Shown: piece after piece, positions 10,101-16,723 of the stretch
Layout of the letters: the number at the start of each line of letters is the position of its first letter
Position numbering within the stretch: position 1 is the stretch's first letter
DNA from: a virus
Strand: one strand, 5' to 3'
Length of the DNA: 40,884 nucleotides
Virus record (IMG/VR): IMGVR_UViG_3300033141_003005
Coordinates: 1 to 40,884 of that record
Notes under the pieces: generated by a model
What the model saw: the letters and a program-made list of their open reading frames with translations, nothing else
Told to the model about the DNA's origin: nothing
Database searches by the model: none
Made by a program: the position numbers and the translations under genes

Positions 10101-11143
10101 TAATGGTTCAGAAACTCACCCATAATGTAGCTGCTTCGATTCTCACCTATAATTTCCGCACGGCTCTGGTGCAGCCGACGGCTATCATCAATACCTATGC
10201 GAAGATAGGCGGCAAATACACTCTCGAAGGTATTCGAGGTATTCTTGATCCTAAAACCAGAGCATTCATTAAAAAGCACAGTGCATTACTGGCCAGGGAA
10301 TTTGATGTCACTATCGCCGATATTAGTCATACAAAACTTGGTCGTCTAGCCAAATATAAATCACAGATAGTCAGTGCTGGTACATGGCCCCTGCGATATT
10401 TGGATATGGAAACAGCACGTGCTACTTGGTGGGGTGCCTACAAGTATGCCAGGGAAGTCAGGGGCTACTCCATGGAGCGAGCTATTAGATACGCAGACGA
10501 TACTGTGGTTAAAACCCAGGGTAGTGGCCATAGGATCGATGTGGCTCCCATCCAAACAACCATAGAAGGCAAAGCTGCAACACTGTTCCAGACATTTACC
10601 ATCAACAACTGGAACTTCCTGGTGAAGGATGTGTTGGGTATTAAAAACAAACACATCCCCCTTGATGTTGCCATGAAACGTGTGGCTCGATACATGGTTG
10701 CTGCAGCAATTACTAATATAGTCTTCGAAGATCTCCTTGGTATTCCTTCTCCAATGCCAGCCCCAATCAAGGGGGCCTACCGGGCTTATAAGAAAGATAA
10801 GTCAGTCCTGGGTGGAGCCGCTTCCGAAGGCATAGAAATAGTCCCAGTAATAGGTGGCCCGGTTAAGTACGGTTCCAGTGTTGGCGGCCCCCTATTGGAA
10901 CTTGCTCAGGATGTTGCACAGAAAGCAAGTGGCACACCTGGGCCACAAGCCAGCTGGTTGAATATCGCTGGTAGGGCAGCCGGGGTTCCTGGTACGGCAC
11001 AGATCTCCAAAACGACCAAACGTTTGACATGGGGACAATCGCTGCCAGAGGCCATTGTCGGCAGCGGTATGAGTAAACCTAGACAATCTAGCCGTAGAAG
11101 GAGACGGACAAGGCCCACCAGGAGAAATAGATCTAGGCGGTAA
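7106..11143 (+). CDS. Giant virion protein (about 1,346 aa) with Pro-rich repeats, LPD38-like C-terminal region
   Basis: The ATG at 7106 has a GAGGA ribosome site; an in-frame ATG lies 6 bp upstream at 7100. Near the N-terminus the element APGIDLS-[KR]-[IV]-QWVD occurs twice (about residues 13-26 and 32-45). Four proline-rich repeats of about 43 residues follow (about 272-425), with the core RGAPIP.S.VRETV.PKW. Next come long helical regions and a C-terminal half with RYLDMETARATWWGAYKYA and RAIRYADDTVVKTQGSG. This resembles large polyvalent-protein-associated domains (LPD38 type) of phage ejected proteins. The very end is strongly basic (Arg-rich). It is the likely large ejection/internal protein. 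No lytic transglycosylase motif was seen. Confidence 0.75.
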   Translation: MSTTTTGKLKAAPGIDLSKIQWVDELKPAPGIDLSRVQWVDGEPKKEESKQETQLVGPVILPKQKLTDASAPTETDLNNLAEATDRFLAENPVTGPIGGLAETAYTLGTGMFAYPASLAVSAYKFLTGSSKEEAKKAGEKVAEALTYKPKSEYGKTYTHWATWPIQKISEFWRAVGEAADTSSNEEYLRTMDELGLPYMPTEATTTFLEYATIGALLKPLHVAGGKFVESLKPAEIKTLPGDLAKLSVTSNEPTPLLRPQEPTGSAPLPARGVTPLEPYIERWKPRGTEPEQAINIIGAPTVTTVIPERGAPIPKSTVRETVIPKWLPKGEGGKPIEVIPPPEPKPEVRVSPERGAPIPTSKVRETVTPKWGWTKESPVEVVPAPKPEKVTVIKDTGPIVPPSRVREPYVQKWLPKQEEAKPVETGSVPKPKPKPEPPVDTEVLAKDIGEKLGLDYGGKWYPYGEDGPFMGYQFTDPDTRSTFYLKDLTLDAGRRKLAEVRAKFAADKVVREEALRDEKVPEATKERLRLQAEDIRRAREDIEKYKRMLLYMRTDELITAANDYISEHGTFKADKYGRALEAELQDRQQMIMRERISRSIGIDHSLSSEEFQTAATDVIAQDALSRAIGEESPISAAERAGEKPFGEGFTVEAFGLQRMYEAVCNAIRKAKERFAKRAESLEDWERQRRLAEETGGDPEKIIKRRRISKYKGLYKPAITEVEKFAMQALPDLEPRILRSSSGKWGAGWVENPIRVFEQLGQKAMDLFYYPVRDAIVAARREHLALREQLKQMRKELGINRKSEKRIGAYAVAQQRGGVEILNKMGVEIPELSPNEMKMYEFIRDKLDEFYERLNDARIAIGKEPFNYQEDYFTFFRLQPWYKKLGFKVADHEYAPLIDTEVIDLVNLPFRYAKHRRLDLLMKSKGVRLDALDMFDKYAGHTLESIYLAKPLAKGRELLLDLDGFKLREAAPNTYTFLRKWLDQVSGKPADTMLPKPIAIMVQKLTHNVAASILTYNFRTALVQPTAIINTYAKIGGKYTLEGIRGILDPKTRAFIKKHSALLAREFDVTIADISHTKLGRLAKYKSQIVSAGTWPLRYLDMETARATWWGAYKYAREVRGYSMERAIRYADDTVVKTQGSGHRIDVAPIQTTIEGKAATLFQTFTINNWNFLVKDVLGIKNKHIPLDVAMKRVARYMVAAAITNIVFEDLLGIPSPMPAPIKGAYRAYKKDKSVLGGAASEGIEIVPVIGGPVKYGSSVGGPLLELAQDVAQKASGTPGPQASWLNIAGRAAGVPGTAQISKTTKRLTWGQSLPEAIVGSGMSKPRQSSRRRRRTRPTRRNRSRR

Positions 11144-11169
11144 TTTATCACAACTGATGCAATATTCCT

Positions 11170-11199
11170 TTGACAACGTCAATAATATTGTGCTACACT
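11170..11199 (+). promoter_or_regulatory. Sigma70-like promoter before the lysis cassette
   Basis: A consensus -35 TTGACA (11170..11175) is followed after 18 bp by TACACT (11194..11199), preceded by TGC, an extended -10. It lies in the 80-bp gap after the giant virion gene and just before a strong AAGGAGG ribosome site. It may give the lysis genes their own transcription within the late operon. Confidence 0.7.
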
Positions 11200-11223
11200 A
11201 CCAATAAGGAGGAAGTGCAATGT

Positions 11224-11397
11224 GTGGGGAAGAAGAAGAAAATTACGACAGAGGACGCCCTGAAGTATCTCAGGGCTGCAGCCGAAGCTGTCCGCACAGG
11301 CAACGTCGATCAGGCCATCTACTTATCCCGGCTTGCTCATTTGTACTGTGTGGCTTTAGGCAACAGGAAAGACAATGGAAAGAGCAGAGATCGGTAA
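11224..11397 (+). CDS. Small helical protein, 57 aa (GTG start)
   Basis: The frame starting at GTG 11224 encodes a Lys-rich start and two amphipathic helices (ALKYLRAAAEAVRTGNVDQA, then AIYLSRLAHLY), reminiscent of a TPR-like hairpin. AAGGAGG at 11206..11212 lies 11 nt upstream. An ATG at 11220 is better spaced but opens a different, compositionally odd 62-aa frame (Arg/Cys/Gln-rich), which I regard as spurious. Another GTG at 11215 is too close to the ribosome site. The frame overlaps the next gene by 23 bp. Confidence 0.55.
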   Translation: MGKKKKITTEDALKYLRAAAEAVRTGNVDQAIYLSRLAHLYCVALGNRKDNGKSRDR

Positions 11398-11683
11398 AAG
11401 GGAGCTAGACACGCTCTTTTTAATGGCTTCTCGTTGGGCTGATTCCTATAGGAAATTGCGAAAAGACCTGACAGATCACACTTGCTTTGCTGAAGATCTT
11501 AAATATGAAATCCAGACAATGATGATGCCATATGTAACTCGCCTTCACAAACTGGAATACATCTCAGACAGCCAACTCGTCAGCTTCCTACAAAAAATTC
11601 AAACCTTATTGGCCGACTTCCTTGAGGAAATGAAGGAAGACCCGGCAGTGGCTCTAGCAAGGGGACTTGATTATGGCAAGTAA
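11375..11683 (+). CDS. Hypothetical helical protein, 102 aa
   Basis: The product is almost wholly helical and charged, with LRKDLTDHTCFAEDLKYEIQ and a hydrophobic segment LVSFLQKIQTLLADFLEEM. The ATG overlaps the previous gene, and its own end overlaps the next by 11 bp, so it belongs to the lysis-region operon. Unknown function. Confidence 0.65.
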   Translation: MERAEIGKRELDTLFLMASRWADSYRKLRKDLTDHTCFAEDLKYEIQTMMMPYVTRLHKLEYISDSQLVSFLQKIQTLLADFLEEMKEDPAVALARGLDYGK

Positions 11684-11999
11684 TCCAATGGCGATAGCCA
11701 GCAAAAGCAAGATGATTGAAAAGACCATCGGAGCAATCCGGGAGGATATGTACAAGCGTGAAGGTATTCCTATCGGTTATGCCGTCATCTTCTACGATCC
11801 ATTCAACCCGGATGTGGATAAGCAATATTCCTATTGTATGCGTGTAGCAATGCTAGGGAAGGAGTTCGACGAGGAGCAAGGGAAGATCCTTGAGCAGGCA
11901 ATGCTCTACATCTCTGCCGGAGTACAGAAAATCTTCAATAGTGCAATGGGAGTTGATGACGAATGGCTGAATTCACGACCAAAGACAGGGATCTCCTGA
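11673..11999 (+). CDS. Hypothetical protein, 108 aa
   Basis: ATG 11673 is preferred over an upstream TTG because AAGGGGA is well placed. The product has a helical N-terminus (KSKMIEKTIGAIREDMYKRE) and a mixed alpha/beta body. No motif is recognised. It lies immediately before the XhlA-like gene and overlaps it by 37 bp. A role in lysis or head maturation cannot be told apart. Confidence 0.65.
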   Translation: MASNPMAIASKSKMIEKTIGAIREDMYKREGIPIGYAVIFYDPFNPDVDKQYSYCMRVAMLGKEFDEEQGKILEQAMLYISAGVQKIFNSAMGVDDEWLNSRPKTGIS

Positions 12000-12202
12000 T
12001 CAGAATTGCTACAAAGGTTGATTCAATGTATGACGCCTGGACTTCCGAAACAGGCGGGCCTCGGTGTGCAACCCATACCAAGGCAATTGAAAACCTGGAG
12101 AAGGAAACAAACAGGCTTCGTCGTTGGATCTTCTGGTTGGCCACCACTTTCACTACGGGGTTTCTATCGGTGGTGGTTACGTTAATCGCAAGTAAAAGAT
12201 AG
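11963..12202 (+). CDS. XhlA-like coiled-coil/transmembrane lysis-accessory protein
   Basis: The 79-aa protein begins MAEFTTKDRDLLIRIATKVD, then has a coiled-coil heptad stretch (AIENLEKETNRLRRW). One membrane segment follows (WIFWLATTFTTGFLSVVVTLIA) and a short basic tail. This coiled-coil-plus-TM layout, ahead of an endolysin and holin, is typical of haemolysin-XhlA-like lysis accessories. It probably sits in the inner membrane and aids holin function or anchors the lysin (inference). It overlaps the preceding gene by 37 bp. Confidence 0.65.
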   Translation: MAEFTTKDRDLLIRIATKVDSMYDAWTSETGGPRCATHTKAIENLEKETNRLRRWIFWLATTFTTGFLSVVVTLIASKR

Positions 12203-12211
12203 GGGGACTGT

Positions 12212-12568
12212 ATGGAAATGAAACATTTTATCCTTGTGGAATTTGCCTGCCCCTGTTGCGGGAAGGTGGAGATGGACGAGGGTTTCCTCCGCAAGCTAGA
12301 TCTTGCCAGGGATTACTCGATCGTCCCTTTCTTCATTACTTCCGGCTACAGGTGCGAAAGGCACAATGACAGGGTAGGGGGCAAGAAGAATTCTGCTCAC
12401 CTTAGAGGCTATGCAGCCGATATCAAAGTGGCCAACAGTAGGGCCAGATACTACATCCTGGAAGCATTGATGCGTGTTGGATTCAAGAGAATTGGTATCG
12501 GAAGCAATTTCATTCATGTCGATGATGATCCTTCATTACCCACAGCTGTAGTCTGGACATACTACTGA
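12212..12568 (+). CDS. Endolysin: M15-family zinc peptidase (D-Ala-D-Ala type)
   Basis: The 118-aa protein matches the peptidase M15A/M15_3 pattern. SGYRCERHN (about 45-53) is followed by SAHLRGYAADIKV (about 62-74), giving the HxxxxxxD zinc ligands, and IHVD (about 103-106) gives the third ligand. The length suits a single-domain phage endolysin. An N-terminal CPCCGK Cys cluster is also present. It cleaves peptide cross-links or stem peptides in the cell wall at lysis. It has no signal peptide, so release depends on the holin next door. GGGGGA precedes the ATG. Confidence 0.9.
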   Translation: MEMKHFILVEFACPCCGKVEMDEGFLRKLDLARDYSIVPFFITSGYRCERHNDRVGGKKNSAHLRGYAADIKVANSRARYYILEALMRVGFKRIGIGSNFIHVDDDPSLPTAVVWTYY

Positions 12569-12633
12569 TACTAGCTGGAGGACATGGTAGATAAAGTCCT
12601 CGGGGCACTTTTCGACGAAGGAGGATTGGATAA

Positions 12634-13044
12634 ATGGCTTTCCCAGTAGTAGGAATAATCACCGGGGCTTTCCAACTTATTGGTAATGCCATCAAAAACT
12701 GGCAGGAGCGTAAGAAAATGGAGCAGCAGGTCAAGCTCGAAATCCAAAAGGCAAAAGCCGAGGGGATTATCAAGCTGGCCCAGACTGCTCAGCAAGCAGA
12801 CATCAAGTGGGATCAAATAATGGCGGAGGGGTCTCAGTCCTCCTGGAAGGATGAGTGGTTTGTCCTTCTTCTTTCAGTGCCTGCAATCCTGTGCTTCATT
12901 CCCGGCATGGATATCTATGTCAAGAAGGGATTTGAGGCCCTGCAGCTTACACCCGACTGGTACAAGGCTGCTTTTGGCCTTGCTGTAGCTGCCAGTTTTG
13001 GGTACCGCAAGTTTGCCAATTACATGATGAACCGCAAGAAGTAG
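12634..13044 (+). CDS. Holin, 3-TM family (GTA-type)
   Basis: The 136-aa protein starts with a short hydrophobic helix (MAFPVVGIITGAFQLIGNAI), then an amphipathic charged helix. The family-diagnostic block WDQIMAEGSQSSWKDEWFVL comes next and runs into a membrane segment (LLLSVPAILCFIPG). The last TM ends in GLAVAASFGYRKF. This matches holins of the three-TM gene-transfer-agent-release family. It forms the inner-membrane lesion that lets the adjacent M15 endolysin through. An AAGGAGG site lies 10 nt before the ATG. Confidence 0.88.
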   Translation: MAFPVVGIITGAFQLIGNAIKNWQERKKMEQQVKLEIQKAKAEGIIKLAQTAQQADIKWDQIMAEGSQSSWKDEWFVLLLSVPAILCFIPGMDIYVKKGFEALQLTPDWYKAAFGLAVAASFGYRKFANYMMNRKK

Positions 13045-13052
13045 GAGGGTCT

Positions 13053-13796
13053 ATGAGGAGTATCGACTACACGTTGGCTTTCCTGGCTGACGTGCATCTC
13101 GATCCCTCCCTGCCGCCGTGTCCGGCGTGGGAGGGGGCCAAGAAGTTTGTCAAGGCAATGCAACCTGATTGGATCATTCTTGGTGGTGACTTCATGAATA
13201 TGGGAGCACTCTCGCACTGGGATCTCCAGAAACGTGGGCTGATCGAGGGAAAGAGATACTGGAACGAAATCGAGTTGGCGCAAAAAGAACTGGATTATTT
13301 GCAGAAGCATTGCAAAAAAGCACGCTTTGTATATCTCGAAGGCAACCATGAGCATTGGGCCAAGCAGTATCTGGAACGCAACCCAGAGATGCTTGGCTTT
13401 ATTGATGTTGTCAAGAATTTGTGTCTCCGGGAACGGGGCTTCGAATGGGTAGAAATCAATAGGGTTTACAGGGTAGGAAAGATGAATTTTCTCCACGGCT
13501 GGTACGTTAACAAATACCATGCCAACAAGACTCTGCAAGTCATGGGTGATAATTGTATGTATGGCCACATGCATGACCACCAAGCAACCATCATGCGTCT
13601 CCGTGCCAGTCAGGAGCAATACATTGCCATAGCAGTTGGATGTCTGTGCGATCTCAATCCTCATTACCAGCGGAACAAACCGAACCGCTGGGTGCATGGT
13701 TTTGGCTGGGTGGAATATTACGGGGATGGTGAGTTCCAGGCCCATCATCTTTTTGTCAATAATGGCAAGGTAGCATTTGGTGGGAAAGTATACTAG
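13053..13796 (+). CDS. Calcineurin-like metallophosphoesterase
   Basis: The 247-aa protein carries the ordered metallophosphoesterase motifs: DVHLD (about 13-17), GGDFMN (about 45-50), GNHEHW (about 98-103), a His in FLHGW and GHMHDH (about 170-175). These bind two metal ions and hydrolyse phosphomono- or diesters. The substrate cannot be told; phage homologues may act on nucleic acids or on host signalling nucleotides. It follows the holin by 8 bp with a GGAGGG site, so it is expressed late with lysis. Confidence 0.85.
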   Translation: MRSIDYTLAFLADVHLDPSLPPCPAWEGAKKFVKAMQPDWIILGGDFMNMGALSHWDLQKRGLIEGKRYWNEIELAQKELDYLQKHCKKARFVYLEGNHEHWAKQYLERNPEMLGFIDVVKNLCLRERGFEWVEINRVYRVGKMNFLHGWYVNKYHANKTLQVMGDNCMYGHMHDHQATIMRLRASQEQYIAIAVGCLCDLNPHYQRNKPNRWVHGFGWVEYYGDGEFQAHHLFVNNGKVAFGGKVY

Positions 13797-13807
13797 GAGG
13801 AGTAGGG

Positions 13808-14293
13808 ATGCTGCACAAAGTATACGGCCTCAGCTTTTCTGCAGGCACTTTTGAACACGGCCTATGGTTTGACCATGACAGGCAATTCTACCAGCCCCAT
13901 GGCTTCGGGGTGGTATTCCAAGTTGGCCTAGCAAGGCTTGTTTTCCCAGTCAAAAAAATCTGGCTTATGTGGAAACTGGCTACCCCTGCATGGAGAGCAA
14001 AGCGCAAGAAGGCGGGGTTCCCCTGGTGGAAAAGAATATTCTACCCGGTAAATGCTTGGCTTCATGCTGAACACATCTGGTTTACTATCAAGATCCCCAT
14101 CTTTCCTGTGGTATTTACTTCGATAGCTCTCAGGAGATTCGGTATATACCTGGGCATCAAAGCATACCCAGTTACACGTAGAAACACCTGGTATCGCAGC
14201 TTCCTCCGGGACGATGAATTTCCACCAGATTCTGAGACCACCTACTATTACGTTCACCCATCTGCCACTATTAGAAGGACACGATGGAAGTAA
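13808..14293 (+). CDS. Hypothetical aromatic/basic protein, 161 aa
   Basis: The product is rich in Trp, Phe, Arg and Lys and carries hydrophobic stretches (GVVFQVGLARLVFP and WFTIKIPIFPVVFTSIAL) that may associate with membranes. AGGAGGAG precedes the ATG. The 3' end overlaps the next small gene by 10 bp. I recognise no family. Confidence 0.65.
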   Translation: MLHKVYGLSFSAGTFEHGLWFDHDRQFYQPHGFGVVFQVGLARLVFPVKKIWLMWKLATPAWRAKRKKAGFPWWKRIFYPVNAWLHAEHIWFTIKIPIFPVVFTSIALRRFGIYLGIKAYPVTRRNTWYRSFLRDDEFPPDSETTYYYVHPSATIRRTRWK

Positions 14294-14439
14294 GAGACCC
14301 CTACTGGTACTGCAGATGTGGGTTTGTCATCGAAGTAGACCTGGAATGGGATACCGTGGAAACACGGTGTCCCTTCTGTGGCAGACCCATGTTATTACTG
14401 GATAAGAAAGATCTACCATGTGGAGCCGATTACGACTAG
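14284..14439 (+). CDS. Zinc-ribbon mini-protein, 51 aa
   Basis: The ATG lies inside the end of the previous gene. The product starts MEVRDPYWYCRCGFVIEV and has two Cys pairs (CRC and CPFC) spaced as in a small zinc ribbon, then a short tail. Many small Cys-pair proteins occur in this genome. Its role is unknown. It overlaps the following membrane-protein gene by 22 bp. Confidence 0.65.
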   Translation: MEVRDPYWYCRCGFVIEVDLEWDTVETRCPFCGRPMLLLDKKDLPCGADYD

Positions 14440-14528
14440 CCCTGGGTACGGCTGCCTTCCTCTTCTCAATGGGGGCTGCCATACTCTATTCCATATTGAG
14501 GGATTGGTATGAAGAAAAAAGACATTAA
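14418..14528 (+). CDS. Single-TM mini-protein, 36 aa
   Basis: The frame starting at ATG 14418 encodes a basic N-terminus (MWSRLRL), one hydrophobic helix (ALGTAAFLFSMGAAILYSIL) and a charged end (RDWYEEKRH). It is nested between overlapping genes on both sides. It could be a spanin-like or holin-modulating peptide. It has no lipobox Cys, so it is not an Rz1 lipoprotein. Short length limits confidence. Confidence 0.45.
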   Translation: MWSRLRLALGTAAFLFSMGAAILYSILRDWYEEKRH

Positions 14529-14841
14529 AGAATTCATGGTTTTTATGACTGCACTATTGGAATCCCCAGATGTAATCATCAAATTTGAAAAGCTGCCGGA
14601 TCCATTACATGGCCTGCTTGAAATCTACAATGTGGATGATAATGAGGATGATGTAATTTACAGAATCAAGCTTGATCCAGGTGGTTATCTCCTGCCCGCC
14701 CTGGTGCATGAGTTCCTCCACCTCTACTACCCCGATGCTAAGGAGGAAGAGGTGGAGGATGCAACTGTTGAAGTGTTTAAGAGTTTGAGGAAAGAGGATC
14801 TGCTGTTCCTCCTCCTTCTTCTTGCTCGGAAAGCTGGTTGA
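14509..14841 (+). CDS. HExxH putative metallopeptidase-like protein
   Basis: The 110-aa protein carries VHEFLHLYYPDAKEEEVED (about residues 64-82). This is a HExxH zinc motif followed by Glu residues that could supply a third ligand, as in small phage metallopeptidase-like proteins. The N-terminal half is a beta-rich acidic domain. The C-terminus is Leu-rich (LLFLLLLLARKAG). Peptidase activity is inferred from the motif only. Its last 65 bp overlap the convergent minus-strand gene ending at 14777. Confidence 0.7.
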   Translation: MKKKDIKEFMVFMTALLESPDVIIKFEKLPDPLHGLLEIYNVDDNEDDVIYRIKLDPGGYLLPALVHEFLHLYYPDAKEEEVEDATVEVFKSLRKEDLLFLLLLLARKAG

Positions 14842-14986
14842 ACTCACAGTGGTTCCCGCAATGGGAACAATGGAATGATTTCCCATCCCACTCTACAGTT
14901 GAATGCCACCCACACCGGGTGCAGTTCACATAAAACCCTCCGAGGCGCACCCCATCTGACCTTATTTCTCCTCCAAAGATAGTCAT
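14777..14986 (-). CDS. Zinc-ribbon mini-protein, 69 aa
   Basis: The ATG at 14986 overlaps the stop of the upstream gene (ATGA). The product has two CxxC pairs (CTRCGW and CSHCGNHC) separated by about 15 residues, the layout of a zinc ribbon. A polar tail encoded antisense to the HExxH gene follows. It is the last gene of the minus-strand block. Function unknown. Confidence 0.65.
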   Translation of the reverse strand: MTIFGGEIRSDGVRLGGFYVNCTRCGWHSTVEWDGKSFHCSHCGNHCEFNQLSEQEEGGGTADPLSSNS

Positions 14987-15129
14987 TGCCACAACTCCAA
15001 TTCCAACTGAATTTCCTTGTAGTAGCGACGTTTCGCCTTCGAACGGTTATACTTCTTCTTTGGCTTGGGGCGGGGTCTGAGTAATCCGACCTGTGGTTTC
15101 CGAGCTTTTGCGACATCCTTTGGTTTCAT
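14983..15129 (-). CDS. Small, highly basic protein, 48 aa
   Basis: The product begins MKPKDVAKARKPQVGLLRPR, continues with a Lys/Arg-rich stretch (KPKKKYNRSKAKRRYYKE) and ends in an acidic/hydrophobic helix. A GGGGG-type site precedes the ATG and the stop is coupled to the next gene (ATGA). It may bind nucleic acid (inference from charge). Confidence 0.55.
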   Translation of the reverse strand: MKPKDVAKARKPQVGLLRPRPKPKKKYNRSKAKRRYYKEIQLELELWQ

Positions 15130-15223
15130 ATCTCAGACCCCCTATTTTTGGCCAAAATTGGTATTGAAATCATTAGATTTTTTCGCCTAAAATATAACCA
15201 ACCAATAGGATAGTATAGGGTGG
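15130..15223. promoter_or_regulatory. Intergenic region with spaced 12-bp inverted repeat (candidate operator)
   Basis: The arms AAAATATAACCA (15189..15200) and TGGTTATATTTT (15221..15232) are perfect inverted repeats separated by 20 bp. The right arm overlaps the stop of the XRE/zinc-finger gene. The region is AT-rich and lies before the last two minus-strand genes. With no U-tract after the stem, an operator or mRNA hairpin is likelier than a terminator. Confidence 0.55.
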
Positions 15224-15541
15224 TTATATTTTCTGAAGCACACGGTGCCATCTGGCGGGCATTTTGCGCCGTCCAGATTCAATGGCAGCCACCCTGGCTT
15301 GGGTGACACCCAGGTGGTTAGCAACTTTAGCCTGGGTCAGCTTCTTCTCCTTGCGCCATTCCTTCAGATCAAACTCCTCTACCTTGTGTCCTGCTAGTTT
15401 TTTCATCATGCAGACGGAGCAGGTGAAGGCCACCACATCTTTCGGGTGCTCTACGTAATTCCAGCTGCCGTCTGTGTGCCATTGAAGCTCAGGCTCCCCG
15501 CAGTACTTACAACCCAGGGGAGCTTTCTCTATACTTTCCAT
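15224..15541 (-). CDS. Zinc-finger plus XRE helix-turn-helix regulator
   Basis: The 105-aa protein has an N-terminal Cys domain (CKYCGEPELQWH ... CSVCMMKKL), which is zinc-binding-like. A C-terminal XRE-type HTH follows (WRKEKKLTQAKVANHLGVTQ, then ARVAAIESGRRKMPARW). The order resembles MqsA-type antitoxins (zinc domain then HTH), but no toxin gene is adjacent. It probably represses its own operon, perhaps through the inverted repeat at 15189..15232. GGAGG precedes the ATG, and it overlaps the upstream gene by 13 bp. Confidence 0.75.
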   Translation of the reverse strand: MESIEKAPLGCKYCGEPELQWHTDGSWNYVEHPKDVVAFTCSVCMMKKLAGHKVEEFDLKEWRKEKKLTQAKVANHLGVTQARVAAIESGRRKMPARWHRVLQKI

Positions 15542-15972
15542 TGGTTTCCTCCATCCGCATCCTCTTTTATCAAGTAAATTGCAGCAGCAATGTAAATGAT
15601 TGCTCCATATAACTCTTCAATAGCTGCATCATGACACAGCCTAGTAGATTCGAAGATCTTTTTGGCTGCCTGGAAGAGCGGCCCTGCAGCCAGGTTACCC
15701 CGCAGCCACCTTGCCATCACACAGATTTTTTGCCGTTCGAAGGGTTCGCCATCTGCATGGCGTCTACTGCCCTTACCATCGACAGCTTGACACGCTGCTT
15801 CATCCAGGATCCTGTGAAGCTCATCATAGTTACTATACATGTCTTCCCGATCAGACATATCCGCACATTCGCCAGTGCGGACTTCGGAACCATCTATTGC
15901 CCCACCAGTATGGCAAGGACAAGAGGTATTGTCACAATGGGCTGTTTCGGCATCATACTTTTCTTGTTCCAT
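15529..15972 (-). CDS. Hypothetical phage protein, 147 aa
   Basis: An AAGGAGG site precedes the ATG. The N-terminal third is acidic and Cys-containing (CDNTSCPCH). The C-terminal part runs RRHADGEPFERQ ... GPLFQAAKKIFES ... AAIEELYGAIIYIAAAIYLI, a mostly helical module seen in other phage proteins of unknown role. I cannot name the family with confidence. Confidence 0.65.
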   Translation of the reverse strand: MEQEKYDAETAHCDNTSCPCHTGGAIDGSEVRTGECADMSDREDMYSNYDELHRILDEAACQAVDGKGSRRHADGEPFERQKICVMARWLRGNLAAGPLFQAAKKIFESTRLCHDAAIEELYGAIIYIAAAIYLIKEDADGGNQWKV

Positions 15973-15997
15973 GAGTCCTCCTTATGACATCCTATTC

Positions 15998-16378
15998 TTA
16001 ATTACTTCTCCAGTAGTACGCTTTCTTTGGGTTGACCATCCTTATTCCACAATGGCTGTCCGGTATGTCATTCGGACGCCTGGGAATGACATGGACGTGC
16101 AGGTGCGGCACAGTCTGGCCAGCTACAACCCCCATATTGAGACCGATATTGAATCCCTTAATGGAAGAATCCAGCGCAAATAAATATTGCAAGGTTGCAG
16201 GTAGTATTGACTGGAAGGCGTACCATTCTTCTGGTTTCAGAAAAAAGGGATTCTGAATATGTACTCTGGATATCAATAGAGCATGACCATCTGTTACGGG
16301 GTATTTGTCATAGATGGCCTGCCAGTGCTCGTTCTCCAAAAAGGCATCAAGTCTGTTACAGAAAGGACACTCTTTCAT
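15998..16378 (-). CDS. HIT-family (histidine triad) nucleotide hydrolase
   Basis: The 126-aa protein has the HIT signature HLHVHVIPR (about 92-100), an upstream CPFCNR zinc pair, and DGHALLISRVH, typical of the family. HIT enzymes hydrolyse nucleoside phosphoramidates or dinucleotide polyphosphates, such as Ap4A-type alarmones, through the central His. Its ribosome site (GAGGAG) lies in the end of the Cys-rich paralogue upstream, and the ATG follows that stop directly. A copy of its first codons remains as a scar at 16724..16762. Phage-encoded HIT proteins are uncommon. Confidence 0.88.
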   Translation of the reverse strand: MKECPFCNRLDAFLENEHWQAIYDKYPVTDGHALLISRVHIQNPFFLKPEEWYAFQSILPATLQYLFALDSSIKGFNIGLNMGVVAGQTVPHLHVHVIPRRPNDIPDSHCGIRMVNPKKAYYWRSN

Positions 16379-16696
16379 TTAATACTCCTCCCCTGCGTAG
16401 ACAGCCTTCCAATCCTGGAGGTGCCAGTATGCGTTAATGAGTTGACCGATTACCTCACAATCAAATTCATTGTATTCAAATTCGTTCTCGTCAATGTAGC
16501 CCCACCTACGTGCGAGATTTACCATTGGGCATTCCACACACATATTGAGCGTCATTCCCAAATCCGGGTCTCGAAAGATCTTTGCCATATCCTTGGCATT
16601 CTGTGAGACAGCTTCACAAAAAGGACACCTCTTACTTATCAGTCCTGCATAGACCTTAGCTGCTCTTTCAAGCATCAGTTCATAGTATTTATTCAT
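16379..16696 (-). CDS. Cys-rich protein, tandem paralogue A (105 aa)
   Basis: The product begins MNKYYELMLERAAKVY and has CPFCEAV, C..C (MCVECPMVNLARRWGYID) and a helical end. It is clearly homologous to the neighbouring 16762..17070 product. The four Cys in two CxxC pairs suggest a zinc site. It has its own GGAGGG ribosome site. Function unknown. Its proximity to the HIT gene suggests co-expression. Confidence 0.75.
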   Translation of the reverse strand: MNKYYELMLERAAKVYAGLISKRCPFCEAVSQNAKDMAKIFRDPDLGMTLNMCVECPMVNLARRWGYIDENEFEYNEFDCEVIGQLINAYWHLQDWKAVYAGEEY

Positions 16697-16723
16697 TCCT
16701 GCCCTCCAAGCATATAATTAAGC

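Noticed and set aside
11220-11408. ATG-started frame with better ribosome spacing than the GTG frame
   Set aside because: Its product is Arg/Gln/Cys-rich without structure. The alternative frame gives regular amphipathic helices. The choice is not certain.
12584-12649. 21-codon frame before the holin gene
   Set aside because: Its ATG is too close to GGAGG and it overlaps the holin start. It could be a leader peptide, but evidence is insufficient.
15189-15232. Rho-independent terminator at the 12-bp inverted repeat
   Set aside because: The loop is 20 nt and no U-tract follows on either strand, so I list it as a possible operator.
15224-15541. MqsA-type antitoxin of a toxin-antitoxin pair
   Set aside because: The domain order fits, but neither neighbour resembles an MqsR or other known toxin. 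A phage regulator is the simpler reading.
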